64,000 nucleotides of DNA from Dysidea avara (GCF_963678975.1 NC_089272.1:60834574-60898573); one strand, 5' to 3'. Positions 45,873-58,909 are shown, numbered from the stretch's first letter. Made by a program: numbers and translations. Notes: generated from the letters alone by a model not told the origin.

Positions 45873-46964
45873 AATGCAGCAGAAAGGAACAGTCAACATT
45901 TTCAAGAGCAGTTACAACAGAAAGATCAGCAATTAAGTCAGAAAGACCGGCAAATACATCAAAAAGACCAAGAGTTGCATCAAAGAAATCAGGAAATTCG
46001 CCAAAAGACCCAAGATGTGCAACAGAAAGATCAACAGATACAACAGAAAGATCAACAGATACAGCAAAAAGATCAAGAAATTTTCCAGTTGAATCAACAA
46101 ATGCACCGACAACTGTTTGAAAAAGATCAGCAAATTCACCAACTACAGCAAAGCAACCGCAGTTTGCCTCAGTCACTTAATCAGCAGTCTGAGTCAACAG
46201 ACTGGGTCATACAAAGACGTGAAATAACAATCCTTGAAAAAACTTTGGGCAAAGGGGGGTGGGGTGCAGTAACAGAAGCTATGTTCCGTGGTTGCAAAGT
46301 GGCTGCCAAGTGTCTTCATAATGAGATAATATCACCCTACAATTTGGGTCTGTTTAGCCGGGAAATGAATATGGCTGCCAGATGTCGTCATCCTAACATA
46401 TTACAATTTATTGGTGCCACTAATCAGGGACTTCCCATTATTGTCACTGAATTGATGCACACCAGTCTTAGAAAGATCTTAGAACAAGGTCAACTCAACA
46501 GCAACCAAATTATTCCTATTTCACTGGGTGTGGCTTATGGACTGAACTACCTGCACAGGAACACTCCTGCAATCCTTCATCGTGATGTCAGCAGTTCTAA
46601 TGTGCTCCTCAATCCTTTACCCAACAACCAGTGGCTCCCCAAGCTGTCTGATTTTGGTTCTACCAATTTTGTGCGAGCTAGTAGTACCATCAATGCTGGT
46701 AACCCAACCTATGCATCTCCTGAAGCCAACCAAGGTCAACACTCTACTGCAATGGATGTGTTCAGCTATGGTGTTCTTATGTTCGAAATGTGTTCTAGAG
46801 AGCTGCCTGCTGCACCCCCAAAACAATCGCACCTGCATCAGGTGAGATGGGGAGCTACTGAGAATATGCTGAGAAATCCAATTTGGAGTTGCCTTGCCGT
46901 AGACGTTCAGAGGAGACCTGATATGGATTATGTGATAAATGAGTTACTCCGTATTAGGCAATGA
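45873..46964 (+). CDS. Kinase C exon 2: coiled coil plus intact kinase domain
   Basis: Same 1092-bp length, acceptor and phase as 20974-22065. The heptad coiled coil (QQKDQQI units) and the kinase motifs GKGGWGAV, AAKCL, HRDVSSSN, DFGSTNF, SPEA and DVFSYGV are all intact. Substitutions against kinase B are few (for example SSAN to SSSN, NDLL to NELL). Because exon 1 of this copy has an early stop, this domain is translated only if another first exon, an internal start or readthrough is used. TGA at 46962-46964. Confidence 0.85.
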   Translation, partial: NAAERNSQHFQEQLQQKDQQLSQKDRQIHQKDQELHQRNQEIRQKTQDVQQKDQQIQQKDQQIQQKDQEIFQLNQQMHRQLFEKDQQIHQLQQSNRSLPQSLNQQSESTDWVIQRREITILEKTLGKGGWGAVTEAMFRGCKVAAKCLHNEIISPYNLGLFSREMNMAARCRHPNILQFIGATNQGLPIIVTELMHTSLRKILEQGQLNSNQIIPISLGVAYGLNYLHRNTPAILHRDVSSSNVLLNPLPNNQWLPKLSDFGSTNFVRASSTINAGNPTYASPEANQGQHSTAMDVFSYGVLMFEMCSRELPAAPPKQSHLHQVRWGATENMLRNPIWSCLAVDVQRRPDMDYVINELLRIRQ

Positions 46965-47857
46965 TTTAGATTCATGTACACACACACAGATACACACTTA
47001 TTGATTGACATGTATTCATGCATGCTAGATTGAATCGAGGTTGTTATTCTTTAAGGTATTTGTTTTTACACATACATTGTATGTATTTTTATATAACTAT
47101 TAGTAACTTACAATTTTGTAGTTACGTATACACACATAGATGTAGCATTTCTACTGTAAACTGTTGTGAATTGCACATTTTGAACTTATACATTTTGTAC
47201 CTTTGTATTCTATGTCACAAAATATTTCTTCATACTATGGACTACTCAACACCACCTGTCAGCATTGGGATTGGGATATTAACTAGTATTTTTGTCATTC
47301 CATGTTAAATTATCAGAGAAATTAAAGTGTTAACCCACTCTTTTGCAGTGTATCATAAGACAGTCATACACCACGTTTCATTTGATTCCTTTGATCACAT
47401 ACAAATCTTGGAATACTTTGTGCTCTTCTTGTTTACAAAGAGAAAAGAAGGAGCATGGAAAAGGAAATAGACGAACCATTACAAAAAATGGGTGTCATTA
47501 TTGAATGCTTTATTAGAGAGTTTTAAAACTATATTTCAACCTGCTGATGACAAGTGTCTTTGATCTCTGCCATTTAGTCCTATGTAAGCTGACATATAGA
47601 TAATATTATTCATTATCACATTAACAAAATGCCTTGCAAAGAAATTCGATGTGCCTTCACAAGGCCTCTTATAAATATATTTGGTATTTATATGGCTTTC
47701 ATTAGCTAGATTGACCACTTGTCAGGGAATTACAAGTATATGGTTTCCTACAGCCTGTTAATTATTATTATTATTATTGGTATTACTGTGCAGACCTCTA
47801 AAAGAGTATAGTATACAGATCACAACATACATACAAGTATACTAATTAATTGCTAGT
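46965..47857 (+). other. 3' flank of kinase C
   Basis: Duplicate of the kinase B 3' flank. It carries about 90 bp near 47450-47550 that copy 1 lacks, and small gaps elsewhere. The AATAAA seen near 22430 is not preserved. No gene seen. Confidence 0.45.
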
Positions 47858-49250
47858 TTTTGTTTGAACTGATCAATGTCAATAGAGTCAATCACATTTT
47901 GGGGTAGATCATTTCAGATTTTGATTGCTGAATTGGAAAAAGGAGTATTTATAAGAATCAATCCTTGTCATTGGTTACATAAATCTCATAATATTATAAC
48001 CTCTGGTACTATGTACAGCAGATATGGGTGTCAGAAACGGGTTTGCTGGGATATCAAGGTGGTTAATTATTTTAAACATCATTATGGCTTTCAGTTCATC
48101 TCTGCATCGTGCAAGTGTAGGCCAATTTAGGTCTGTAAGCATTTGCGTTACACTAGCATAACGGGAGAAGTTGTTGGTCACAAATCTAGCTGCTTGTCAT
48201 TGTGTTCTCTCAATCATATCAATATCCCTCTTAGTATGAGGTGCCCAGACAACAGCTGCATACTCTATAATTGGCTTAACCATTGCTTTGTACAATTGTT
48301 GGTGTACAATTGTGGAGGTTGTGCCGAAGAATACCTTTAGTTCTGTTAGCCTTGAAAGTTATTTGTTTTATGTGTTCTAACCATTTGGATTATAGTTACA
48401 CTCAAGTATTTTTTTGGCATGGTTGACTTCTTTGATTGAATATTATACTGAGCTAGTATTGCGTATTTCTTGTTTGTTATCCAACAAATTCACATATTTG
48501 TGGTTAAACACCATTTTCCATTTGTCTACCCATTTTCCCAGTCAGTCTAAATCCTTTTGCAGCTGATAGCAATCCTGTTCTGTGCGAATAGTGACATAAA
48601 GTAACACATTGTCAGCATATAGCTTGATTTTGGATGATATGTTGTCTGGTAAATCATTTATGAAACAGAGGAGCGAGGACAGTACCTCGAGGTACACCAG
48701 AGGCAACTGCTGTTAAGTGACTCTGTTGGTCCTCAACCACCACGCACTGAGATCTCTGCAGTACAAAGTCTTTAATCCAGTCAAGTAAATTACCTCAGAT
48801 ACCATAAAAGTGAAGTTTATGGAACAGGTGTTGATGGGACACTTTTTCAAATGCTTTTGAAAAACCCTAGTAGTATGACATCGGTTGTTATTTTAGCTTT
48901 CGTCAAAGTCATTGATTATCAATAGTATAATGAGATGAGTTTCACATGAGTGACCTTGTCTAAATCCATGTTGTTGATCACACAGAAGATTATATGTAAT
49001 AAAATGGGAGTAAATAATTATGTGAATACATGCACAATGTGTTCTAGCAATTTTGAACAGATACATGTTAATGAAACAAGCCTATAATTACTAGGAAGAG
49101 AACGATCACCCTTTTTAAAGAGTGGTACTATATTTGCCCTTTTCCAGTCTAAAGGTAGTGAACATTGTTGTAGTGAGGCTTGAAAAATGAAGGCTAAGGA
49201 GGGAGAAATAATTTCTCTAGTTTCTTTCAGTAGACAGGCTGGTATTCCAT
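47858..49250 (-). mobile_element. Minus-strand LINE remnant, second copy, shortened
   Basis: Duplicate of 22865-24256. It then jumps at about 49250 directly to sequence matching 25104, so the upstream linker of the LINE and about 850 bp are deleted. Confidence 0.8.
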
Positions 49251-49660
49251 TACTATATCAAGTACTGTATATCTCTTGCCAGTTCTGGACTATTGTGATG
49301 TTGTGTGGGCACCCACTAATGCTAACCAGACTAAACATCTTGAAAGATTTCATTCCAAGTATATTTCTTCATGTATCTATCTTAAGATATTCTCTAACTA
49401 AATGACGAAAGTGTCATACTATAGCTATATACTATGCAAATTTATAAAATAGTGCATGTGTAAGCCCCAGTGTATCTCCACAATATGTTTGAGTATGCCA
49501 TCAGTATCATGGGATGTGCAAGCAGAAATGTACATCATTTGTTTGTTCTACAGATAAATACTAATCATGGGAAACGCAGTTTCTACTATCGTGGAACTAC
49601 TTTATGGAATGCTTTGCCAACAGCCTTATATGACTTAACAACATTCACTCAATTTTGAAG
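49251..49660 (+). mobile_element. Plus-strand LINE 3' fragment, second copy
   Basis: Duplicate of 25104-25520, ending in the HLFVLQINTNHGKRSFYYRG and NALPTALYD frame (49530-49655). Confidence 0.7.
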
Positions 49661-49804
49661 TAGTTATTTAGGAACATTTTAGTAAATAATGTTAGTTTGC
49701 CCATAAGTAATTACTGTATATGTGTATGTTTATATGTATTTTGTGGCTGATGCTGCCTCCCTGTTAAAATAACAATTGAAAACAAAAGAAGACGGCCTAA
49801 CCAG

Positions 49805-50271
49805 TAGGGACCCGTCGATTTTTCCAGCAAAATTTTTGGCATAATGGGTGGGTAAAAGCAATGAGCAAAATGCTGGCATAATTGGTGCAATTTTTGTGAA
49901 GTGGAGATAAAAATTGCACAAAAGATCGAGATACTCTAATTGAACAGTCAGACGTGTTAAAATATCGACAATGTATAGCTAATTGTTACAGGAACAGCAA
50001 GTGACAATCGAGATACCCTAATAAAACAGTCACACATGTTAAGCAATATTAGCTAGCTTCTTGCTTTACGTGTTAGAAGTAAGTACTGATCGAGATACTC
50101 TAATAGAACAGTCACTTTAAGGCAAAACTATAGCTTTGCACTTGGAAATATTCAATTAACAAAGATCAGTGCTATAATTCTTGAGCAAAATATGGAGCAT
50201 AATAGGTGAAAAATAAAAGAATTGCTGGAAAGAATAATAAGTGGAAAAAAAGCAAAATAGACTGGTCCCTA
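49805..50271. mobile_element. hAT-type MITE, second copy
   Basis: Duplicate of 25699-26164. The right target duplicate now reads CTAACTAG, one change from CTAACCAG on the left. Confidence 0.8.
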
Positions 50272-50279
50272 CTAACTAG

Positions 50280-53025
50280 TGGGGGGGACGAACTCACGGC
50301 AAGCACCTGCAAAGATAACAGTCATGAACATATACAGAGCCAGTGTGGAAACGTTACACTGCTGCCCTTGCCAAAAAACTTGGACTCGGTTACAAAAGAA
50401 CACTCATGTGTTGATCAAATAATGTGGGAATAATCCCATCTGGCTCACAAAATTCAACAGCTGTGGAGACAGAAACATCTAAGCTGAAGCAGGCCAATCA
50501 GCTGAGGTAATTACTTTACAAGAAACTACATCTACTCCAGTTATTATTAGAAAACTGTCTAGGATAGAGAAGTACACCAATGTTAATACTTACTCAGCGG
50601 ATGCTGCTACTATACAATCTTAACCTACCACCTCCTTACTATCTGAGTACACAGTCAGTGGTTCAGCCTGTACCTCAATATAATAAACTTCCCAGTAATA
50701 ATTTTGTGTCATCCGGTTCAGTAGCAATACTCACTCTTGCCTAAAGTAATGCCACTAAGGATAAGTCATTAATAGCCCAACACCACTCACGACCAGAAGC
50801 TGCTCCTATGTATGACAAAAACAACTCGTTATTTTCAGCTTACTAACTTCAGACAGTAGCCACAGCTTTGATGCTTGCTCAACTTCTTGCTCTACCTAGG
50901 TTTACAGGAGGCGGGGGAACTGATGATGAACTATTCCAGGACTGGTATGAATAATTTGAGTCAATTACCCAGCTTGCAGGTTGGAGTGATCAAGCTAGGC
51001 TTGTAAACCTTACCACTATAGGTTAGGAAGAACAGCCTATTCCTTTTCTCGTAATATACCTCAGAGCATAGGAGTAACCACCAGCTGCTGGTAGTGGAAT
51101 TAAGGAAGAGATTACAACTGCCAGACAATGCAGGATATTTCATGATAGGCAGCAAAAGGAAACTGAGAGTGTTGATGAGTATGCCCAGGAGTTGAATAAG
51201 TTGTACCTGAAAACATACAGGGGATCTGGAGTACTACCAGGTGCTGAGAATATGGGGCAAATGGTCTTAGCCAATCAGTTTGTCTCAGGCCTGTGACCGG
51301 AACTGAAGAGTAAACTGGTAGGTACAGAAGGGTCTTTGGAGCAACTTATCTTGAAGGCTAAGTTTGAAGAGGTTAAATTAAGGGAATTATTTATCCCCGA
51401 GTGTATATACAGACAAAATTCAACAAAATTACTTAAATTCCCAAGATAAGTCAGGTGTTGTAGGGCTAGTTACCAAGCCCTGTTGTAACTGTGGTTTGAC
51501 TGGTCACTTAGCAAGAAATTGCCCATACCCTAAGGTACCAGGAAATCACACCAAGGTCCAACGCAAAAGGATAGCAAATGTTTCTGGGAGCAAGCAGTCT
51601 AGTAGCCAGGACATATTTTCATGTGCCGAGCTAAATGAAGCACTGGATGCAATAGTGGAAGTGAGGGGAAATATTGATACCATCAAGGGTGTTGAGGTTC
51701 TGGGTCCGACAGTTACAGCAAAAGTTAAGGTTAATGGAATGTAAACACAAGCATTGATTGACACAGGCTCACCAGCCACTATCATTTTGCTGAACTTTGT
51801 TGCCCAAGTACTATCAAGGGAGAAAGTGAGTTACCAGTCCCAACAGTAGCAGAAGACAGCAATAAGGAAAAGATTCCTTACCCAAAAAATAGTACTGATG
51901 GAGGACAACTACAAATTATTGCTCAAATCTCACTAAGCCTTGTGTGTGGAGAGTGTTCAACTGCAACTACTGTATTGGTCCAAAAGGATGCTCCGTGTGA
52001 TTTTACTAGTAGGGACTGATGTTCTGCCACAGTTGGGAATCTCACTAATTATGCACAGTACACAGCACCTGTGAAATGTAAACCTACTTGCTGCAACTGC
52101 AGGAGAGAAGGTTACTGAGGCCAAGAGTAAGTCCCAGACTGTGAGTAGAACTGAAACTACAGAAGAAAAGGCTACCGAAGCCAAAAAACTGAGAAATGCA
52201 GGAGAGAAGGCTACTGAAGCCAAGAGTAAACTCCAAACTGTAAATAGAACTGCAACTGCAGGAGAGAGGCTCTAGCTGTGAGTAGAACTGCAACTGAAGG
52301 AGAGAGGGCTACTGAAGACAAGGGAGAGAAGGCTACCAAAGCCAAGAGAAAGCTCCAGACTGTGAGAACTACAGGAGAGAAGGCTACCGAAGACAAGAGA
52401 AAGCTCCAGACTGTGAGTAGAACTGCAACTGCAGGAGAGAAGGTTACTGAAGCCAAGAGTAAGTCCCAGACTGTGAACAGAACTGCAACTGCAGGAGAGA
52501 AGACTACTAAAGACAAGGGAGAGAAGGCAACAGAAGCAAAGAGAAAGCTCCAGACTGTGAGAACTACAGAAGAGAAGGCTACCGAAGCCAAGAGAAAGCT
52601 CAAAACTGTGAGAACTACAGGAGAGAAGGCTACTGAAGACAAGAGAAAGCTTCAGACTGTGAGTAGAACTGCAACTGCAGGAGAGAAGGCTACTGAAGCC
52701 AAGAGTAAGTCCCAGACTTTGAACAGAACTGCAACTGCAAGGGAGAGGCTAATGAAGCCAAGAGTAATTTCCTATTCCAGTAAACCTCAAGTCACTCCGT
52801 TCATTCTTAGGACTTGCTTCCTACTATAGGAGCAAATTTTGCAAGGATAGCTGGGCCTTTACATGCTTTAACCAGGAAGGACACTAAGTTTGTATGGAAT
52901 TCTGAATGCCAAGATTCATTTGACAGACTAAAGAGGCTATTAACTTCAGCTCCAGTACTGGCCTTCCCTAATTTCACAAAGCCATTCCTACTTGAGACCG
53001 ATGCTTCTATCACAGCAGGGGCAGA
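50280..53025 (+). mobile_element. Gypsy-type remnant, second copy, fuller gag
   Basis: It has the same layout as 26173-28447, but with an extra 420 or so bp of gag (50735-51150; FTGGGGTDDELFQDWYE and related). The CCHC knuckle is at about 51480. The protease site reads IDTGSPATI, preceded by a TAA that copy 1 lacks; in copy 1 the stop falls right after DTG. The Lys/Glu/Thr repeats run to about 52750. Confidence 0.8.
52095..52755 (+). repeat. Tandem Lys/Glu/Thr coding repeat, second copy
   Basis: It has the same unit types as 27555-28185, with a rearranged junction near 52265. An open frame of 183 codons runs 52278-52829. Confidence 0.75.
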
Positions 53026-53818
53026 TTTAGGATTTACAAAGGGGGAGGGCGCTAACTCAAGGTACTAATCTCTCATGTAAAGGTGTGCTCTCCCAGCATG
53101 TGAAGCATGCTGGAACTAGGGGGGTCTGGTAACATCCCCCCAGGGAACAGTTTGAAAAATAGATGCTAAAATACTGCAGTTTGGAGACATTTCCACATAC
53201 AAATGCTTATAATTTGCCTTTAAATATTTTCTACACTGTCCTTTACATTAGGTAGCTCTGCAGCATATTTTGTTAATGAAAGGTTTGGGTAAGTTCAGAC
53301 AACCAACACCCTATCACAAACTAGAAAATTTTGAAATATGAGTTATATAAGATTGAATCTCAGAGCATTTGCAGCTAAGTACATAATGACTGTACAAGTA
53401 TAGATGAATCAGTTATTAATGAAGGCCTTCTAAATAGACCAATTTACTTCACTGTATGTATAGACACATCTTTAGGTGCAGACAGATGTGGATAAATTCC
53501 ATAACAGAACCAACTATTATGTATATCTGCTGAATGTCCTATTAGAGTAGTTAGGTGACTGCTCTATTAAAGTATCTCAATTTTTGCACCTCTAATGGTG
53601 ATCAGAGTGATCCAGGCCCTTGTTGGATAATGTTCAGCACAAATCCAGTGATAATTCCTTCAAAAGTTGGTTATAGGTGGATTTAATGAGTATTTGTACT
53701 ATTAGTGATCATTATAACTATGCTAAGACAAAAGTTCATTATAACCTTTAGCTTTATCAATTAAGTAAAGTCTAAAAGTGAAGAGGGGGGGCAAAGCTCC
53801 TCCCCTAGATCCGCCCTG
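53026..53818. mobile_element. hAT-like insertion in RNase H, second copy
   Basis: Duplicate of 28448-29253 with the same CACAG flanks. Confidence 0.65.
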
Positions 53819-53960
53819 CACAGGATTGGGAGCTGTGTTGGCTCAGCGGCAAGATGATAAATTGGTAAGACCAATAGCCTATGCTAGTAGGAGTCTGCAG
53901 GTGCATGAAAGAAATTACGACATAACAGCTCTGTATAATTAATTTTAGAAGAGAGGTCAA
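53819..53960 (+). mobile_element. Gypsy RNase H continuation, second copy
   Basis: Duplicate of 29254-29420, reading LVRPIAYASRSLQVHERNYD. Confidence 0.7.
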
Positions 53961-54086
53961 TTGAATACAATTTCCAGAATCCCTAGAACTTTTCTACAGC
54001 TACCCTACCTCTTGTTTGTATGGAGTTATGATGTATGTCATTTAGTAATCATGGTAATGAGCTGTGTTTGTTTATGTATCTTGTAG

Positions 54087-54380
54087 AGGATTGCTACAGT
54101 CAAAATGTTGAAATTTACAATAGTACTCTGAAAAGCACATACAAACTGGAAAATGGCAGCTTTGCAGATTTCACTTGTTTGGCAATTGCTAATGATATTA
54201 CCAATTCAATATATGATTTTAAACGACCTAATGGAGAAGAGACAGCAAACAATGTGATGTTGCCTTCATCAAGTGGTACAACCATTAATGAGGTTACCAC
54301 CATGACAATTACTAGGGTAAATCTAGAGAACAATGGATAATATCAGCGTATTGTTAATGGAACACAAGGCAATGGAATCT
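54087..54380 (+). pseudogene. Ig-like domain exon, second copy
   Basis: Duplicate of 29522-29815 with a few substitutions (GFKRT to DFKRP). The stop after LENNG and the Arg in YQR are the same, so the damage predates the duplication. Confidence 0.6.
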
Positions 54381-54893
54381 AATCAATCTAGGTTCTGTAT
54401 TGTTTAATTTGTCCGTGTTTGGTGAGTTAGTTAATCACAACACATTGCATTATGGTTTTGTAATTGTAATACTAGTACTTCATAAATATAATGACTCAGG
54501 AATCAGTAAATTAAGCAACTACAATCAGTTTAAATGTGACTGCTCTATTATAGTGGTTGACTGCTCTATGAGTATCTCTATATTTCCTGCCTATGAAATG
54601 ACTGATAAATTGGGACCAGGCCTGCGAAAACAGGCATGCAGGCACAAACTACTTTACAGGTCATATCTCAGCACTGCATGGAACAGAATATTTGCATTCT
54701 GTAACTTGCATCCTAAAGCCAATTAAATGCTTAAATGCTTACTTAGAGATAAAATTGCATTGCCATAGCATTATGGTACAAAAAGTTATGAGTTGTCAAA
54801 GTTTGAAAAAGTAGGCAAAAATCATGTGCTCACATGCCCTATTTTCACAGGCCCAGTCACAATTGTTGATGCAAGAAGCTACTGTTGTAATTG

Positions 54894-55547
54894 TACTACT
54901 GCCACAATTCCTGTACCCCCACAATGGCATAAATGTCAGTTGTATGCTTCATTTTTAAATGCCTTATACTGCTTGTGTATATATTGATGGTCTGCCAGCA
55001 TGCAATGTGTGCCAACTGCCAGAAAAATAAGCTACTTAAATACAAAACTATATTACGTAGCTATACACTTACATTACTGAGAAGTTGCCAGATATTGTAA
55101 CAGGCCGCTGTAGCAAAAGCGGTAAGTACACGAATGTTAGATGAGGAATAGTTCCTAAAATGTTGCATGTATAGGTATGGTTATAAGATCAATGAAAGGT
55201 AATTTATGCCTGCATGGGAAATCTGTAGTTTCTGCAGGTATGGTTGTTGATGCATGCCGGCATGTGAATAAGTTTGCTATTGATTGTGGTGAAGGACACA
55301 TGATGATGTATGTTAGAATGGTCTGATGGCTGTTTTAGCTAGTGCTTTGATGAAAAATATAAGATGCATGTTGTAGAAATACACAGTATACATTTTGGGT
55401 ATAGTAAATCCAGCTTGAGCATGGAGATGAGTCTGTTTCTTAAGATAAATTTAGTAGAGCATAACTGTGTCTTTGATCAAGTAAGGATCCCACAACTGGG
55501 TAAGTTGAGATCTGCATGATGAGAATGATGTAAAGGATTTGGCTCTT

Positions 55548-55593
<46 letters not shown>

Positions 55594-56355
55594 CACTGCA
55601 TGCAACTACTGAATGTGACATCTAACTGTCTAGCTACGCCACTGCATCTAAGAAGTCCAAGGTACATAGTTGTAAGCTTTGGAAATTATTATGTTCATAA
55701 TGTTTGCTCTGTTGATCACACATTACACAAATGTGTGCTCTATTATTTGCTACATGCACAATTTACATGTGTAATTTGTGTATGTTGTAATATATATGAT
55801 TATAGGCTCGGCTATATATAGCTAGCTAGCTACCTCTGGATCATATAAAATTAATACATTAATAGTTAGCAATTAATCAGTGATCAACCGGATCAGTCCC
55901 TTTACCATATCTTATTCTTCCCAGTATCCATTTTTGGGATATAAAGGGTATAATAAAAGCGCATATAAACCGCCTAATACAGTTTGCCACTAGTATATAG
56001 TATCCGTTTAATTCCGCATACGCGTAACCATAATTAGGCATAAAAGGGAGGTGCTAATTGTGCTAACGGAAGCAACCCTCACCAAATATAGTGAACGTCT
56101 CCATATCTGTAAACAGAATGTGTGAAACCAGAGAAGGAGGAAATACAAGAAGAAGCAGTTGAAACGGGAAAGAACATCGCGAACTGTTTGCAACCTTTGA
56201 GAGCGAAATCTTGGTCATTATAGCGCTAACTTGTCGAGAAACTAGTCGTTATTTCAGGAGCAACAAGACTTTATCCTATTACAGTTACTCCTTCACTAAA
56301 ACGATAACTGATGGAAGACAGTTGGAGATAGTACAGTAGTACATCTGCCGTTGCC
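54894..56355. other. Intergenic region upstream of the Cys-rich gene
   Basis: No supported exon. An (AATC)n tract lies at about 55550-55591. The last few hundred bases should hold the promoter of the gene starting at 56356; I could not identify a clear TATA box or initiator. Confidence 0.4.
55550..55591 (+). repeat. (AATC)n microsatellite
   Basis: About ten CAAT/AATC units in a row. Confidence 0.9.
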
Positions 56356-56425
56356 ATGGAGGTGTTAAGAATTGTTGTGATTCTATTTACTGCCTCACTA
56401 CTTCACTCCGTGACATCGCAGTCAG
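56356..56425 (+). CDS. Cys-rich repeat protein, exon 1 (signal peptide)
   Basis: ATG at 56356 opens MEVLRIVVILFTASLLHSVT then SQS: a hydrophobic core with a plausible cleavage site, i.e. a secretory signal peptide. A phase-1 donor (TCAG|GTTGGT) at 56425/56426 joins exon 2 in frame as SGGSGGSG. CCATGG context surrounds the ATG. It is the first of at least five exons of a secreted or type I membrane protein. Confidence 0.75.
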
Positions 56426-57065
56426 GTTGGTGTATAGTGTTATAGAAGGTTTTAATTGTGCCCGAGCTGTTCATGTCTCCTTGAGAAGTTTCTATCTTTT
56501 GATTAACATTTTTTGAACAATCAATAAAACACAAGGGTTGTACTACAGTGTATGTGTACTGTGTATTCCCATGTGCAATCAACACACTGTATATATGTTA
56601 CAGTGTAGTCACATATTTGTAACAGGACATAGTGGGTATGTGTGACTACTGCATGCATGTTTTCAGAGTGTGTGCCTGCACGTACACATAGCGCGTGTGT
56701 GTGTGGCCGTTTTAAGCTGCCAAAAGGTGCAAGGCACAATATTTTTGACACCTATTGTCTAGTTTTGCACTAATATGAAGTTTTGCCGATAACCGATATT
56801 GGATAATATTTTCAAGCCGATATATGTAACACAGCATGTCTATCTGGTAGCAATGTTTACTAGAACTTTGATTGTGAAGGATCAGTTTAGCTTGTTTACA
56901 GCAGCAGTATTGCTACAACAGCTGAAATATAACTTGATGAATTTGTAAACATCATAAGCATGTATTTCTAAATACATACATTATCTGTATCTGATGCTTT
57001 TTTCATCGTGGTGCCGATCTGATACCAATATACAAAAACACTACCGATTTGTTCAATCTAGATAT

Positions 57066-57584
57066 TAGTGTTGTTTTGGTTCTAAGGTACTAGAACCTAA
57101 AAGTAGTTTTAGTACAGTAATTTATTTGTAGTTCTAGTACACTAAAACTAAATCAAAATTAGGTATTTTGGTTCCTAAAATTAAAACTAAACTAAAACCA
57201 ATGGAAATTTGATTAAATAACTAAAACTAACTCAAAACCTTGAGAATTTTTGGTTCAAAACTAAAGGAAAATTTCTTTAACTTTTGGTTCTAATACTAGT
57301 ACTGAATTAAAAATTTTCAGACAAGCAAACCTGACAGTGCATTCTACAAGGCAAAGACCACTGCCAACTATCACAATTTATTGAAGTTGCTTATGTCTGC
57401 AAGTGAAGATAAAACTCATTTTATTTACTCTTTGTAAGTTGTCAACAAATCTCCTGGGTACTAACCTAACTATTACAAACTAAAACTCCTGTGAACTGAG
57501 GGTACTAGAACTAACACTAACTAAAACTGCTCTTAAAGTCAAGTACTAAAACTGTAGTGATTTTGCAGTACTAAAACAACACTA
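57066..57584. mobile_element. hAT-type MITE in intron 1 (519 bp)
   Basis: Ends TAGTGTTGTTTTGGTT and the inverse of AAAACAACACTA are flanked by imperfect 8-bp repeats, CTAGATAT and TTTGATAT (6 of 8). The interior is rich in AACTAAAAC and GTTTTAGT words in both orientations. Confidence 0.7.
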
Positions 57585-57779
57585 TTTGATATGTTCAGTG
57601 AAATTTACTTTGTAATTTTTCTTGCCTTTTTCTTGCGGACTAACAATAAGTTTATTCTTCCACTGAGAGTGTAGTAGATAGAGCTATTGTGACAGTTTAT
57701 TTTTTGTATATTTATCATTCCATTCAGCTTGTTTCTGATATTTGTAATCTTATAATGTGTTATTCTCAATACCCTGTAG

Positions 57780-57906
57780 GTGGATCAGGTGGATCTGGTA
57801 TTATTACTAACTGTACAGTGTGTGATGAGCAATGTGGTAGTTATTGCCCTCCAGGCGAGTTCTACGGTCCAGCGTATGGGTGTCAGCTATGCCCTCCAGG
57901 CTACTA
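57780..57906 (+). CDS. Cys-rich repeat protein, exon 2
   Basis: Acceptor CCTGTAG before 57780 (phase 1), donor CTA|GTAAGT after 57906 (phase 2). It encodes a Gly/Ser linker, then NCTVCDEQCGSYCPPGEFYG and CQLCPPGY, the start of the Cys-rich array. Confidence 0.75.
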
Positions 57907-58221
57907 GTAAGTAAACACTGAGTAATGTACCCTGCTAGCAAACTGTGTGTACAAATAGGGTGGCCATATTACATGCATGTTCCTTGGATTTGCTTGTAAT
58001 ATCCGAGTGGCTTTCACAAAAGGATATTATCTCAACATACAACACACCATCACAACAACTCTGTTACACATGAATCAGTACACTACAATGCAGGCTATGC
58101 AAAAAGCCTTATTTATTTGCAGTCAGGTCATTATTATATAGAGGATTTTGTTTTAACCAATGTTGCTCCTTTGTGACAGATTTTGTCTCCTTGTTTTAAC
58201 AATAATCTTTCCCATCCACAG

Positions 58222-58315
58222 TTGCCCTGGAGGTTTCAACAACCTGTCGGTACTCCCATGCCCTGAAGGAACAGCAAACATGGTGTCTGGTGCTAACAAC
58301 ATATCATCCTGTGAG
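58222..58315 (+). CDS. Cys-rich repeat protein, exon 3
   Basis: Acceptor TCCACAG, donor GAG|GTATAG (phase 0). Joined to exon 2 it reads PGYYCPGGFNNLSVLPCPEG and ends SGANNISSCE. Confidence 0.75.
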
Positions 58316-58433
58316 GTATAGTGTAGTAGACTCTTGTAGATTGTAACTTTGTGAGTTGTTCACATGTACAAGTTTTGGAGGGCCATAATTGTAGTGGCTC
58401 AAACTAGATTATGAAGAATACATTACAGTGAAG

Positions 58434-58520
58434 TGTGTGTGTGCATGAGTGCGTGCGTGCGTGCGTGCATGCGTGTGTGGGTGGGTGTGGGGGTGGGTGG
58501 GTATGTGAGTGTGCGTGGAA
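58434..58520 (+). repeat. GT/GC-rich simple repeat in intron 3
   Basis: Imperfect GTGTGT, GCGTGCGT and GGGTGGGT runs. Confidence 0.85.
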
Positions 58521-58720
58521 ATTATTGGATCGGTTGATAGATATCATTTTATGGCAAAATCTCATATTTTTTGGCATGCAACTTCTTCTACATGTGTAGG
58601 TAGTCTTTCAAAGGAAAAGCATATCATTTTTGTGTGTGTACATTCGTACTTGTAAGATACAGTGAACCTGCCTTAGTATGTTTTGTGTGACGTATTTAAA
58701 TTTGCGTTTGTTTAATTTAG

Positions 58721-58909
58721 GCTTGTCCCATTGGCTACATTGGCCAGGGTGGGGCTACATCATGTGATCCGTGTCCAGCAGGAAACATGTGTTCAGACAA
58801 TATGATTGGTCAAATGTGTCCAATTGGAACATACTCTCCACGAGGGAATATCAGCTGTCTATCGTGCCCTGAAGGGATGGTGTGTGTTAATCCAGCAATG
58901 ATGCCTCAG
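58721..58909 (+). CDS. Cys-rich repeat protein, exon 4
   Basis: Acceptor AATTTAG, donor CAG|GTGAAA, phase 0 on both sides (symmetric, 63 codons). It encodes ACPIGYIGQGGATSCDPCPA followed by two more Cys-rich half-units, ending VNPAMMPQ. Confidence 0.78.

Larger units (their letters stand above)
39698..54893 (+). repeat. Segmental duplication, copy 2 (about 15.2 kb)
   Basis: It is a direct copy of 14784-30335 with a few percent or less divergence by eye. Differences include a longer CA tract, loss of about 850 bp of LINE sequence near 49250, and about 420 bp of gag near 50735-51150 that copy 1 lacks. Confidence 0.9.
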
